The notes: generated from the letters alone by a model not told the origin. DNA of 41,286 nt from Asparagopsis taxiformis (GCA_030407315.1 JALQPE010000273.1:1-41286), one strand, 5' to 3'; positions 17,430 to 28,687 are shown, counted from the first letter of the stretch. Translations and numbers: made by a program.

Positions 17430-17896
17430 TCAGAATGCTGTCGAGAGCATCGGTAGCGCGAGTTTGTCGCGTGCTCCCAGGTCAGTATCGTCGGCGATGA
17501 GGTCTATGTGTTTCAGATCACGCCTTTTCTGTCCTAAAATCCACAGCTGACTTGTCTTAGAACAATAGTGGAACGACTTTACGCTGAGCTCCGGAGTGGC
17601 AATTGTGCGACATGTGTTCCCCTCTTGATATGACACTTTCGGGTTCAGTTTGTTGGCCGAACATTCGCAGAGCAAAAACGCGTTGGCGATTTTGTTGCCT
17701 GGCTCATTTTTGAGTACTGCTTCATCCAACAACTCTCCTGACGATACACTCGATGATAATGACTTCTCTGCTTCAGGTGACGTCCAAGTCTTGGTTTCTC
17801 CTTGGAAAGCATTCCATTGTACTGCTGCGTTTGCAGAAAAAACACTGCAATTTGAGATGAAACGCAACGCTTCGAGGTCTCCGCCGCTTTCAGATG
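17430..17896 (-). pseudogene. WD40-like segment of the spacer gene, downstream of gypsy-2
   Basis: It reads LRFISNCSVFSANAAVQWNA then FQGETKTW, similar to the end of a WD40 blade, followed by about 100 residues without a known motif, to a TGA at 17430. Joined to 23491-23719 across the gypsy-2 empty site (one ATATT kept), the frame is continuous: DLHLWALLI runs into SSESGGDLEAL. Confidence 0.55.
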
Positions 17897-17901
17897 ATAT
17901 T
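17897..17901. repeat. Target-site duplication (ATATT) of gypsy-2
   Basis: Repeated at 23491-23495 on the other side of the element. Confidence 0.95.
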
Positions 17902-18229
17902 TGTCACGCATTCCAAATAATGCGATTCAAATGGAGATCCCAAATTCGGTTCTATTATGCCCATTATCATCTTTCCTGTATTTCCTCTCAAGACTCCGTT
18001 TGGCGCAGCCAAATGCTACCCAATTAATGGAAGACCTTTTCTTTTTGACTGGCTAACTAGGAAACTTTGGCGGTGCAAGCTGTTTATCGCTGGGAATTGG
18101 ACAAAGTCAATGAAACAGAAAACATAGCTAGGGAGATATCGAGTGTATTTAAACGCAGGTAGCAGAGAGTAGAAGTAAAGGAGGCAGGAAAAACCACCTC
18201 AACAAAAACTCAAACCACGATTAACTACA
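17902..18229 (+). repeat. Gypsy-2 5' LTR (328 bp)
   Basis: TGTCACGCATTCC...TTAACTACA. Two differences from the 3' LTR were seen: G at 18089 (A in the other) and A at 18104 (T in the other). Confidence 0.95.
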
Positions 18230-18280
18230 GTGATCACTAGTGAAGCCAATTGTGGCTTACTGAGTTTTCTTTGCCCAAAA

Positions 18281-20644
18281 ATGACACCTACAAAAAGCTG
18301 TCACCACACAGGGCAACAACTTTTCACCCCTATCACACACCCGGAGTTGCGACAGCTTGGTCGAAAAGCCATTGACGAATTCGTGAAAGCACGTCAACGG
18401 TACCTACAGCGCATTAGCGACATTGATGCGCAAGGTGGAGTAGCTAATGCTATCTCACTCAAATCTTCATTCGACCCCGACCTGCTGCTGTCTCTCGTTG
18501 AGTTCAAGGAGTTCAAAGACGTCAATACAGTGGAAGAGCTTAATGAGGACGTTCTAAAGAAATGGTTGGAAGAGAAGACTGCCATCTCTCTCGACTCCAT
18601 CACACCCCATGATTTGGAACAGGCTGTCATAGCGAACGTGCAAATCAATATATACGAGGATGACCCAGAGCTTCGTATAAAGAACCTGTTCATGGAATAC
18701 AAAAAGTTTCTCAGAAGCAGGCACTGGGATACACTAATAACACTCAACCCACAGGTGACTACTACACACATATGCGCTCTCCTGAAGCCTGCAGAGTTGC
18801 AGGGTAAGATACTGGCAGATCTGAGCCTGTGTAAGACTGCATTGAAAACTGATTGGCTTTCGTTCTACCAGTATGTGGTTGAGCAAGCTGTACAATGTAA
18901 CCCCTTCATCCCTGTCCGATCCGCATCAGTGGATCAACAGAGAGGTGAAATACTAGCTGGAGAGATTGCAAATACTTCTGAGGCCTTGAAAAATACATCA
19001 TTTCATAGCTCAGCCGCTTGCATTCCAGCTAGAACTAATCGTAACACCCCAACACTATCTGCATCTCCCTGTTCGCTACCAAAACGTTCAAATACGGTAA
19101 GCACGGCTAGTAGTAAGAATATCGCAGCTGCCGCAGGTGAAGATAAGAGCCAGGATGCATCCAAGAAGCAGTTACCTTTATGCCTCAATAAGGAAAAGTG
19201 CAATGGAAGGCATATGATAAGGGATTGTCCTAGAACTAGCAGCAAGGAGAAGGAAAAGTTTCTGAAGGAATATTATGCGGAGCGATCTAAATCCGGAAGA
19301 CTCAACTCTTTGTCACATAATCATGATTCCGAAGCTCGTGAAGCATTACAGGGAACTGGCAGGTACTTTGCAAAACTGGCTGACACTGTGAGTGTAATCG
19401 TCAACGGTGATTATGGAGCAGATCACTCTGCATTAAGCCAGAATCACCTTGACAAATGCGCGGAGCAGGGAGTATTTGTATCTGTGCTCCCATTGTCCAA
19501 TCCAGTACCGGTATCATTGGCTATTGACACATCTGGTGACACCACAAGGATATATGCACACAAAAAGGCAAGACTGTCAACAACACTCATGACATCTGAG
19601 GGCCCGTTTCGACTACGCAATTTGGAATTCCTATTCTTTGATCATAACATGCCTGAAGTTCTTATATCACGCCCTGTACTGCAGTCACTAGGATTCAACC
19701 TGGACGCCCACATTGTGTCCGTACGTAGTATATACCACGACACAGACTTCTCTGATGTCGGGTTTGAATGTCGTTCCCAGAGACTTACAGACAGTCATGC
19801 TCCGCCTCATACAACTAACTTGGCAATGATTCTCGGACAGACATATCCAAATGAGGCAAATGTCACAGAGATGCCAGTGCACCTAGATGCAGACGAACTC
19901 ACTATTGGACCCAAAGATTTGCAAGGTGATAAAAGTACGGAAAGTATGCACACTGCAATTACCGCAGACGCTTTATATGACGATGGCATTGCACTCGAAA
20001 CGCTAGAAGATATTATTGGTGAAGAGAGTGTTGAAGAAGTTCAAGCGAATATGCAAGCCATGATTGACAATGCTGTAAGGGAAGGATTACCACAGGACTA
20101 TGTTCAAGAATTCAGCACTCTATTGTTCGAATTTGCAGACATATTCCGAACAAAGCTGGGAACGGATCCGCCAATCAGAGCGCCCCCTATGAAGATCCGT
20201 TTGAAAGATGATGCAAAGCCAGTTCGTGTCAAAGTACGTCGGTATACCCCGCAACAACAGGAATTTATGCGTAGCAAGATTGATGAATTCATACGGCTCG
20301 GTATCGTCAAATGTAATAATGAGAGTGCATGGGCTTGCGCTCCACTCATTGTCCCCAAGTCTGGTCCAGAAGGATTTCGTTTTACTGTCGACCTTCGTCC
20401 CGTTAACATGCAGACTGTCCCACACTGTTGGCCGATGCCGAACATTGAATCAGCAACGGCCCAATTAGCTGGTACGAAATTCTATGCTATAATTGATCTA
20501 TGTCATGGCTACTTTCAGCTTGCTCTTGATAAGGATTCACAGGAATGCCAAAGCTTTATCACTTGTGATGGTGTTTACACTCCAACCAGGGTGTTGCAGG
20601 GCCAAACAAATGCTGCAGCCTTCTTTCAGAGTACGCTACAGTAG
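18281..20644 (+). pseudogene. Gypsy-2 gag-protease-RT up to the amber codon
   Basis: Starts at the first ATG after the LTR (18281). Gag comes first, with a zinc knuckle variant (CLNKEKCNGRHMIRDC, about residue 301). The protease-like SLAIDTSGD is near residue 415. RT from about residue 640 includes IVPKSGPEGFRFTVDLR and motif A YAIIDLCHGYFQL. TAG at 20642-20644 falls between RT motif B (AAAFFQSTLQ) and motif C. The next codons continue RT in the same frame, so this is a nonsense change, not a gene end. Confidence 0.92.
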
Positions 20645-23140
20645 CTTCTAGGAGTGATGAAGAATGACATCATACAATGGCTGGATGATTTACTATTGTA
20701 CGCAAAGTCTGCACACTTACTCATTCTAAAGCTTCGATTACTGTTTACAATATGCAGGAAAAAACGAATCAAGCTTCATGCTACTAAGTGTCGCTTATTC
20801 CTTTCGGAGGTTAAATGGTGTGGACGAATTATATCCAGTGGTGGCATAACAATGGATCCCAGCAGACTTCAAAGTCTCCTTCAATTACAAACGCCTGTGA
20901 CTGGAGCTGATTTACAGCAGTTCATCTGTGCAGCCAATTGGATGCGCAGTGTCATTCCACAATTCACACAGCTTGTTGCTCCTCTTGTTCGCGTATTGGA
21001 AAAGGTCTATGGAGCCGTCGGAGCTCGTACCCGGAGAGCAGCATCCCAATTCCAACTGCATTCACAGTTGTGGACAGACGAACACCAGGTAACGTTTGGG
21101 GCTGTGCGCAATGCACTAGCAAATTCCGTGATGCTAGCACATCCAGATGATTCTAAGGCTTTCCAGTTGTTTACAGATGCATCTGAAGAGCATTGGGCAG
21201 GGATTTTAACACAAGTGCCAACCAATGAGGTGGATATACAATTTGCTGAACAGCATCATGAGCCTCTTGCGTTTCTATCTGGCTCATTCAGAGGGGCTAG
21301 TAGCCGATGGTCTACAATTGAGAAAGAAGCATATGCCATTGTGTCTTCTGTCTCACGCCTAGACTACCTTCTCATGCGACCAAGAGGATTCAACATATTC
21401 ACAGATCACAAGAACCTCACATTTATTTTCGATCCCTACTCGACGAAACCAGGCATCACTAAGCATGTAGCCAATAAGGTTGAGCGTTGGGCTTTGAAAC
21501 TTTCTGCTTTTCGCTACACTATTTCTCATGTTGCTGGAGATGATAATGTTTGGGCAGACCTCCTCTCGCGCTGGGGCAGTAAGCCCCTGCATGAAGGTAA
21601 ATCCGTGCAACTTTCTGCATTATTTCGCGCACCAGTCGCGCCTGACTTAGATCCTGGTTTTACCTGGCCCAGTGACGAGGAAATTTACACCGCGCAGCGT
21701 GAGGCATTAGACGAAGGGGAGGAACCCATGGGATGTCTTCAAGATGGATTGATACGTTCTGAATCTGGGACAATCTGGATACCTTCTAATTCCATCCAAT
21801 TGCAGATGCGCATATGCATTGTGGGTCATTGCAGTCGTGGAGGTCATCGCGGAGTCGCTGCAACTACATTTGCAATCAAGTCTTACTGTGTATGGAATAC
21901 AATTGAGGCGGACATCAAGGCGTTCTGCAATTCTTTCTTGCATTGCTTATCCACGATTGGCGGAGAGAAGGTAGCAAGGCCAATGGGGCATGCACTACAT
22001 GCAGACAAACCGAACGAGCTTACTCATTTTGATTTTTTATACATGGGGGACAGCAAAGATGGTTACAGCTACGTGCTAATAGTCATGGATGACGCTTCCA
22101 TGTACAGCTGGCTTGAACCTTGCAAGAATGCTGATGCGCTGACAACATGTCAAACATTGCTCAAGTGGTTTACAACATTCGGTGTCGTCCTGTCATGGAA
22201 CTCAGATCGCGGTCCGCATTTTAAAAATACATTGATGAATGCACTCAACCGTTCATTACATGCGCAGCATCATTTTACAACCCCATACACTCCACAAGCC
22301 AATGGAACAGTTGAGGCTATATGCAAACAAGTCTTAAGGGCAACGAGAGCTCTTCTTTCTGAGTTTCGCATGCGCGAAAAGGATTGGCCATCTGTGCTAC
22401 CACTTGTTCAAAGCATAGTTAACCACACACCTCGCACTGGACTAGCTAACCTTGCGCCGATAACAATAATGACACAGCTTCCTGCAGACAATCCATTGCG
22501 AACGATGCTCAATCCACGTGCTACAAAAACCAAGAGCATATCTTTCGTCAAAGCACAGAAGATATGCAATGTGCAGTCACTCCAACAATCATTAGAGGAG
22601 TTTCACAAAAGTGTTGCAGCAAGCAGAACAAGAAATAGGGAACGTTCAATCAAAGCTCACAACGAAAAAACTAATGTACAAGATGTCAACTTTGATGTCG
22701 GGGATTTCGTATTGGTAGCTGAGGTTGTATCTCAACATGGAGATAAGTTGCGAGTCAAATGGACAGGGCCGCAGAGAATCACAAGGGCATTATCGGATTA
22801 CACCTACGAGGTGGAAGATATGATATCAAAGAAACTACACACAATTCATTGCAATAGACTCAAGTTCTATGCTGATTCATCGCTGGACGTCACTCAAGAT
22901 TTATTGGATTCTATTGACCACAATAGCCCGCACTACGAAACCGTCACCAAGATACTAGGATTACGCTTCAACGAAGCAATTGGACGCTATGAAGTTTGCT
23001 GCAAGTGGCGTGGATTTGACCACGAGGAGCCTACATGGGAGCCAATGGACATCATGCGCGAGGATATTCCAGTGTTGCTGGACAGGTTTCTAGACAGCTA
23101 TTCAGACCAAGATCTGGTCAGAGCTGCTCGAAATGCTTAG
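20645..23140 (+). pseudogene. Gypsy-2 RT end, RNase H, integrase and chromodomain
   Basis: Same frame as the part before the amber. RT motif C is QWLDDLLLYA. RNase H has FTDASEEHWAG, EKEAYAIV, FTDHKNL and ADLLSRW. The integrase zinc region has GHCSRGGHRG with later Cys residues. The core has D (HFDFLYMG, about 22025), D (NSDRGPHF, about 22205) and E (NGTVEAICK, about 22310). The last ~70 residues are a chromodomain (KILGLRFNEAIGRYEVCCKW then RGFDHEEPTWEPM) that would bind methylated histone tails. It ends at 23140. Confidence 0.94.
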
Positions 23141-23149
23141 TGGCTCTTC

Positions 23150-23161
23150 AAAAAGAAGGGG
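23150..23161 (+). promoter_or_regulatory. Gypsy-2 polypurine tract
   Basis: AAAAAGAAGGGG, one base upstream of the 3' LTR and just after the end of pol. It would prime plus-strand DNA synthesis. Confidence 0.75.
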
Positions 23162-23162
23162 C

Positions 23163-23490
23163 TGTCACGCATTCCAAATAATGCGATTCAAATGGAGATC
23201 CCAAATTCGGTTCTATTATGCCCATTATCATCTTTCCTGTATTTCCTCTCAAGACTCCGTTTGGCGCAGCCAAATGCTACCCAATTAATGGAAGACCTTT
23301 TCTTTTTGACTGGCTAACTAGGAAACTTTGGCGGTGCAAGCTGTTTATCACTGGGAATTGGACATAGTCAATGAAACAGAAAACATAGCTAGGGAGATAT
23401 CGAGTGTATTTAAACGCAGGTAGCAGAGAGTAGAAGTAAAGGAGGCAGGAAAAACCACCTCAACAAAAACTCAAACCACGATTAACTACA
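23163..23490 (+). repeat. Gypsy-2 3' LTR (328 bp)
   Basis: Same length and ends as 17902-18229. Directly upstream is the purine run AAAAAGAAGGGG (23150-23161), a good polypurine tract. Confidence 0.95.
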
Positions 23491-23495
23491 ATATT
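23491..23495. repeat. Target-site duplication (ATATT), second copy
   Basis: Partner of 17897-17901. Confidence 0.95.
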
Positions 23496-23719
23496 AACAA
23501 CGCCCATAGATGCAAGTCGGAAAGAGTGTGATAAACTATTCCAGAGCGTGCATCAACTATCTTTACAGTGCAATATTGACCCAAGTATCCTGAATAGGCA
23601 GTGAATTGGCGATCGTTGGTCACTGCTAATTTCATCGTGGAAGAGTTGTCGGAAAAGTAGTAACTGGAAACGATGCGATCACGGAGCTCGATGAGGTCCA
23701 GCAGCAGATTCAGCCTCAC
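23496..23719 (-). pseudogene. WD40-like segment of the spacer gene, upstream of gypsy-2
   Basis: Reads DRIVSSYYFSDNSSTMKLAV, then YCTVKIVDARSGIVYHTL (usual V+IWD..TG...TL), then DLHLWALLI running into the target site. It overlaps the next part (23679-24137) in another frame, so an indel separates them. Splicing is an alternative, but no convincing sites were found. Confidence 0.5.
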
Positions 23720-24137
23720 GTTTGCCCTTCGCTACAACAATGGCTGGGAATAAAAGAGAATCTGCAAAGGCAACCCCTGTTCTCTTTCTAGCCGCAGCAA
23801 GAGAGGCACCGGTTCTCTCCTTCCGTTCTGTGCGTGTTCTTCGCTTGCTCCTGGAGCGTACTGTTGCCTCTGTGAGCTTTGCGTCTGCAACAATGAGTGA
23901 CGCGGAGTCCGCGTATTCGGCCTCCTCCACGATTCCAAATTGGAGTTCAGCAGGATTCTCAACCATTATCATCTTGATACCATGCAAAAAACACTCTGAA
24001 TAAGTTGGAACAAAGTTACTGGATAAATTCTGCAGCTCCTGAGTCATGTCTCTCAACATTGAGAGAGACAATTGCACAGGACTCTCATGCCTGGCAGCAT
24101 TGTACGCAAAAGTTCGCAACATCGGGAACCTTTGCAA
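23679..24137 (-). pseudogene. Spacer gene, middle segment
   Basis: About 152 codons with PMLRTFAYNAARHESPVQLS and YSECFLHGIKMIMVENPAEL, then an Arg/Lys-rich stretch near KRRTRTERKERTG. The frame is open further upstream (ISPQGATFLLDRIERLQRF), overlapping the end of the previous segment. Not recognised; it could be the start of a beta-propeller or helical domain. Confidence 0.35.
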
Positions 24138-24177
24138 CCTCTCAATGCGATCTAGAAGAAAAGTAGCACCCTGCGGA

Positions 24178-24780
24178 CTAATTAGAATTATAGCGTTCTA
24201 TCCATAGAGGCACGAGCTCACGGTCGTTGATATCCAGTTCCTTGGAAAATAAACACATTACAATACGACTGCCAGTCGTATTGTACTCCATGCCCAGTGG
24301 GCATGGAGAGTATAATTTCTTCCCAAATGGACAGAGTGGACGTGTCAAATTCATCAATGAAAAAAGGTTTGTATCATCAATCCAACTGCCATCATCACAG
24401 GTGACCAAATAGGTCAATAGAACCTGAGGCAGTGTAACAATAATACTGACAGCTTTTGCATCTGTACCACGCTTCTTGGCTTGCTGTCCGAGCTGACTGC
24501 CATCGCCCAAGTCGAGCAAAATTTCATTGGATCTACCAAGGCCCACTTGGGCGCACAGCAACGTATACATTACCTCTGCAGAGCGTCGACGAGAGGCGCA
24601 AAATACGGCCACACCATTCCATAGTCGGTTACGAAGTCTGGGAGACATGCTGACATTGTAAACATCACCAGCGTGTGAAACAGCCAATGGGCGAGCAGAA
24701 TGTGTGTTGAGACAGGTGTCCGGAAATGGGGTCGAGAGGCACACAGAAAGGCTGGACGCAAGATTGACCAAACGCCCCAC
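24178..24780 (-). pseudogene. Spacer gene, 5' segment
   Basis: 200 open codons. There is no ATG near the start; the first in-frame Met is in SMSPRLRNRLW, so the true start is elsewhere or lost. Segments include MYTLLCAQVGLG, VTLPQVLLTYLVTCDDGSW and LDINDRELVPLWIE. No domain is recognised. The first ~50 codons lie in the inverted duplication, so a cut-off copy exists at 16805-16948. A one-base shift near 24190 leads into the next segment. It is divergent from the transportin-like gene. Confidence 0.35.
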
Positions 24781-24847
24781 ACCACAACACGCTCTCGACT
24801 ATTTTTCCAACATACACTTTCATGGATCAAGTCGCTAATCGTAATCC

Positions 24848-26179
24848 ATGACAAACACACATCAATTCACCCTCGCCAACGTGCATCTCGCTTTGCCCAC
24901 ACTCGACCGCGGCACAAAAATATCGCAAGCCGATCGTTATCTCACCGCCGTGCGTCATTCCCAATCAACATGTTCCATATGCGCACAATTGATCAACACC
25001 GATGCGACGCCACACGCGCTTCTGTTCGCCGCCACTACGCTGCATCGTCGATTCCAAACCGATTGGTTGATGTTCACCGATGACCCACAACGCATCTACG
25101 CCTTATGAATCCCGCCTCGTGCCCTCGCGCTCCCGCTCCACCACCCCTCTGCCCTCTATTTCTTCGCGCGCGCATGCGCCTTTGCGATGGCACATTTTCA
25201 ATCGTCGCTGCGCATCTCCATGTGGCTCGACCCCCGCTGCGTACTCGCCGACGAACAGGTGCGCATATTTCACGTCATGTCGGCCGTCATGCTCGAGTAT
25301 CAACACGCCGAGACGCAGCCTTTGCACCGCTTTTGTGCCACAAATGCACACGTTGTTCAGCAGACGCCTCTCTTCATGATGGCCAATTTGCAGGCCAATC
25401 TTCCTGCCCATCTCGACCATGCGGCTTTGCGTAATGCCCGTGCCGCTGTCTCTTGTTTACAAGCCTGGCAGGCCTATTCGAGCGACCCGGCTATTCTGTC
25501 GACAATCATCGCCGCGATTGGTATCCCGCAAATTGCAGAACATGCCGCTGCCGCGCTGTGCGATGTCATCGGTTATTCGCAAACTTCTCATCAGCTATTG
25601 CACATGATTTGCACCCAACTCAAGTCTTCTTTTCATGCCGCGCAGGACACGCCAGACCCGGATCCTGTTCATCGTGCGATTGCAGAGGTTATGTGCGACC
25701 TTTCGGATGCGAATGCCGGCGAATTGACGCAACACAAATCTGCGGAAAGCAACGTCGTTGTGGACGCCTGTTCGCAATTATTGGCGACGTGTTTGAGAGT
25801 TAGCGATGAAAGGGCTTTTCTCGCTGCGGCTGACGGGTGGGCGTGTTGATTTGTGACTGCACTGCGAATACGCCTTATGGAAGTCATCACAAACTGTCTG
25901 CCTGTCCAGTAGCAGCGGTTATGGTTTTGTTGATGGAGCGTATGAAAATATCGTCGTTGCCCACCGATGAGGATCGTCTGGATGGATTTTGGCATTGCGA
26001 AACTGATCGATGTTGTATTCTGGATCTGCTTCTACAGGCGTTGTTTTTTCCTAGGTGCCGGGACTTATGTGAATATTATTACACCGCACATCATGACGAA
26101 TGCCGTTGAAGATTCGAAAAAAGCTCTTCATGCGATGTTGGTTTCGATTTCAGTCGCGAGTGAAGCAGGCGATTTGTAA
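24848..26179 (+). pseudogene. Transportin-3/importin-13-like pseudogene, right arm
   Basis: Better preserved partner of 8473-9801. The N-terminal 86 codons are intact from ATG 24848 to an in-frame TGA at 25106-25108. The same frame continues directly into 25187-25849, so only the stop separates them. One extra G at GACGGGTGG (about 25834-25840) shifts the frame before the CDCTANTPYGSHHKL segment, and an extra T in the run near 26045 (TTTTTT against TTTTT in the left arm) breaks the last part. Importin-beta family proteins carry SR-protein and other cargoes into the nucleus with Ran; this truncated copy is not expected to work. It lies head to head, 67 bp apart, with the minus-strand gene ending near 24780. 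Confidence 0.72.
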
Positions 26180-26389
26180 TCGTATTCTGAGCGCTCATGT
26201 GCGCTGATCTTTTCGACGCTGTCTACAATTTTAGACATCCTTGACAAACATCAAGACTCCTACTTTTACACGCATTATACAATCTGTAAGATAGCTCTCT
26301 CAGCTCTACGACCATTCTCATACATGCTGGCAACAAGTGTGTTGGATACACTTTTTCACAGAGCAATGAAGCGTGCGGTTACGGAATGA

Positions 26390-27299
26390 TTGATCATGTC
26401 GGGGAAGAGTCGTCTTAATTACTACTCGAGTTGGGCAATTAGGGGAATAGTGATTAATGTTACCGTGCGTCTTCCTTTCGCAATAGCACTCCGTCGTCCA
26501 GCGTCTCCACCCCTCGTTCTGCCACATGACGCGCTCATACGCGCACCTCCCACAGAACTACTCGTCCTCGCTCATGAGCTCCATGGTGCTTTAGAAGACC
26601 TTACATATGTCTTGGATGAACTGCAAGCAGCTACAGCTGCTTCGAGCTGCGAATTATTAGTGCTTGTGACAAAGGTGAATACGGATAACACCCACGATGG
26701 TATCCTACTCGGAGGCTAGAGATTGGCCGAAGATATGCAAAGAATTGTTGCAGAGAATGACATTTTCAATGCAATCAGTTTAGTAGGGTTCTTGTTGGGT
26801 GGTTTGTATGTGCGGTACGCAGCTGCAAAGCTATACAATGAGGAAACGGGTCTGGTTGCGGACTTGATTGGACGCCGATTTATCGCGGTTGCAAGTCCGC
26901 ACCTTGGGATGCACAAGTTTTGGGGTTTATCGGCTCATTCCGGACGGCTTAATGGGAATGGCGGAAAATGTTTTCGGCGAAACGGCGAGGGAGTTGTTAT
27001 TAAGAGATGAAGATGGATTGCTGGTCGCCATGTCGAGTGATAATAACATATTAGGATTGAAATTCTTGTCGGCACTGCGCGCATTTGAGAAGAGATATTT
27101 GTATGCAAACGTTCGCAACGACTTTATGGTCAAATATGTAACAGCGGCGTTTGAACCCTCGGTACAGATTATGAGTGGTGCTGAAGTGGAGGACATTGTA
27201 CAGCAAGGGTGGTGTGAGAATGAAGTGCAGGCAGTGCACATGGTTGAGGAGGACTATGACGAGAAGGGATGCCGTATTTTTATGCGGTTCAGATATTAG
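26390..27299 (+). pseudogene. DUF676 serine esterase/lipase-like pseudogene, right arm
   Basis: Partner of 7355-8203. It has the same in-frame TAG (26717-26719) after DGILLGG and the same GFLLGG in place of GHSLGG. This arm has one extra A in the run after GGCGG, so the frame used after HKFWGL is different: the natural reading YRLIPDGLMGMAENVFGETA is intact from about 26925, and the lesion is the missing base just before it. The last part, up to 27299, reads to a common stop. Start is uncertain; an ATG at 26396 is in frame with the lipase region. Confidence 0.75.
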
Positions 27300-27828
27300 G
27301 AAGATGGTGGAGATGGGGAGAGATTGGGGCGTGGAGAAGTTACTGAAGAGGGGCGAGAGGAAGAGTTAATGAGCAAGAGATTGCACGCAATTGGGTGGAC
27401 AGTTGTCGCAGTAGATTTCCCTTTGCCACTGCCAATCGCTCATAATTACATAGTAGCCATGTCGAGAAACGCCATCCATACATGGATGAATGCGAGCGGA
27501 TGGATGATGGTACAGTTATATTGACGGGAATTCTAATCTAACATTCAACATCGTACCCGAAGTACAACCTCAACAATCTCCTCGGTTAATTTATATCGCT
27601 ATATCACCAACAATAAACGGATATGATGCTGTCCATCAACTGTGATTCTATAGAATCACATTATAATGTGTTTAACCATAAAAATATAGTATGTGAGTGA
27701 TCAAGTGGTACGAAACTTAGGACTGGGCACGTCAAAAGAGCTCTAGGGTAGGTAGGAGACTATAAACTGGTGCGATAAGATGGGTTTTCACCCACCACCG
27801 CCCGCGAACGTCACACCCGTCTCCGCAC

Positions 27829-28198
27829 ATGGCTTCGTGGCATCGATATGCGGGCAGAGAGCGTCGTCCAAGGGGAAAACGTATTTTCCGTGATTCACTC
27901 GATGTGCCACCCAACCAACACCCACCCGTTTTCCACTGCACGTCCCATCACTTCAATGAATGAGACGACAATCGCCACACCAGTCCTTGCGCCAGGTATG
28001 CTGCTTCGCTTCGCGTATTATTCGACACACCCACTGATCCATTACTCCTACACATACGATCTGTCGCACTGCCCTCTTCCCACTGCGCACGACTCGCAGT
28101 CACAGAGTATCATTCCTGCCAGCACTTCATCTCCATCTGATTATATCGTCCCATACTCCCACCCCGATGCTCACCCTCTTACTTCCACCACATTATGA
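27829..28198 (+). pseudogene. Right-arm copy of the hypothetical frame, frameshifted
   Basis: Counterpart of 6458-6826. It starts MASWHRYAGRERRP and then changes frame because of one extra A near 27871. The original frame is recovered as an open stretch from 27848 to 28198. Protein unrecognised. Confidence 0.3.
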
Positions 28199-28280
28199 CA
28201 CACACCGTCACATCGTCCAGAACAAGAGACACAAGAACGTATTTAACTTCTTTACCAGCGTAACTAAACCAAACTAATTT

Positions 28281-28562
28281 AGTGCAACTCTCCAAGGCAT
28301 TCAGCCGCTACGACCAGCCGCTCCTCTACTTTCCAGCCTCTCCTTTCCCTCTAATATCGCCTTCGCTACCCTCTTTACAAACATGCAAGCCCAGAAATTC
28401 TAAAATTTCGGGACCAAGAAAATTGCAAAAAAACATCGATTTGGGAGGTCGAAAGTGCCGTACGGCACACCCCCATCTCAAAAACACGTTCACATGTGCA
28501 TGTTTTTGAGAATAGCCCAAATTTTAATTCAATTCAGGTCGTCTAATTTGGTCACAACGGCC
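28281..28562. repeat. Outer part of the right arm with hairpin, palindrome and copia empty site
   Basis: Uninterrupted counterpart of 1097-1316 plus 6310-6370. The copia insertion point lies in CTCTCCTTTCCCTC (about 28339-28352). The perfect 14-bp palindrome is at 28455-28468. A related sequence (AGAAATTCTAAAATTTC) recurs just outside the arm near 28840-28857, so part of this segment is itself a repeat family. Confidence 0.7.
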
Positions 28563-28687
28563 GCAGGAACCGACCGCCGCCCCTAGCGGGGCCATCACTG
28601 GCTTCTGTAAGCACCAAATGTAAGCCGGAACCGGCTGCCGCCCCGATCGGGGTTATCACTGGCTTCTGTAAGCACCAACTGTAAGCC
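28563..28687. repeat. Two tandem ~62-bp GC-rich units
   Basis: Two similar units, each with GGAACCG, a GC-rich inverted pair (CCCCTAGCGGGG in the first, CCCCGATCGGGG in the second), then ACTGGCTTCTGTAAGCACCAA and TGTAAGCC. The left arm has one diverged unit (1032-1096). Confidence 0.8.

Larger units (their letters stand above)
17902..23490 (+). mobile_element. Ty3/gypsy chromodomain retrotransposon gypsy-2
   Basis: A 5.6-kb element with 328-bp LTRs and 5-bp target duplications, inserted in the spacer gene in the opposite direction to it. It has one long gag-pol frame in the order gag, protease, RT, RNase H, integrase, chromodomain, broken only by a single in-frame TAG. The chromodomain places it among chromoviruses, which use it to integrate into marked chromatin. 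Confidence 0.97.
24634..28687. repeat. Right arm of the 4-kb inverted duplication, uninterrupted
   Basis: Reverse-complement partner of the left arm, without insertions. It preserves both empty insertion sites: CGCCC at 24773-24777 for gypsy-1 and CCTTT near 28342-28346 for the copia element. At its outer end a segment of about 62 bp is present twice (28563-28626 and 28627-28687), whereas the left arm has one diverged copy at about 1032-1096. Direction of the host genes: transportin-like and DUF676-like on the plus strand here, minus strand in the left arm. Confidence 0.93.
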
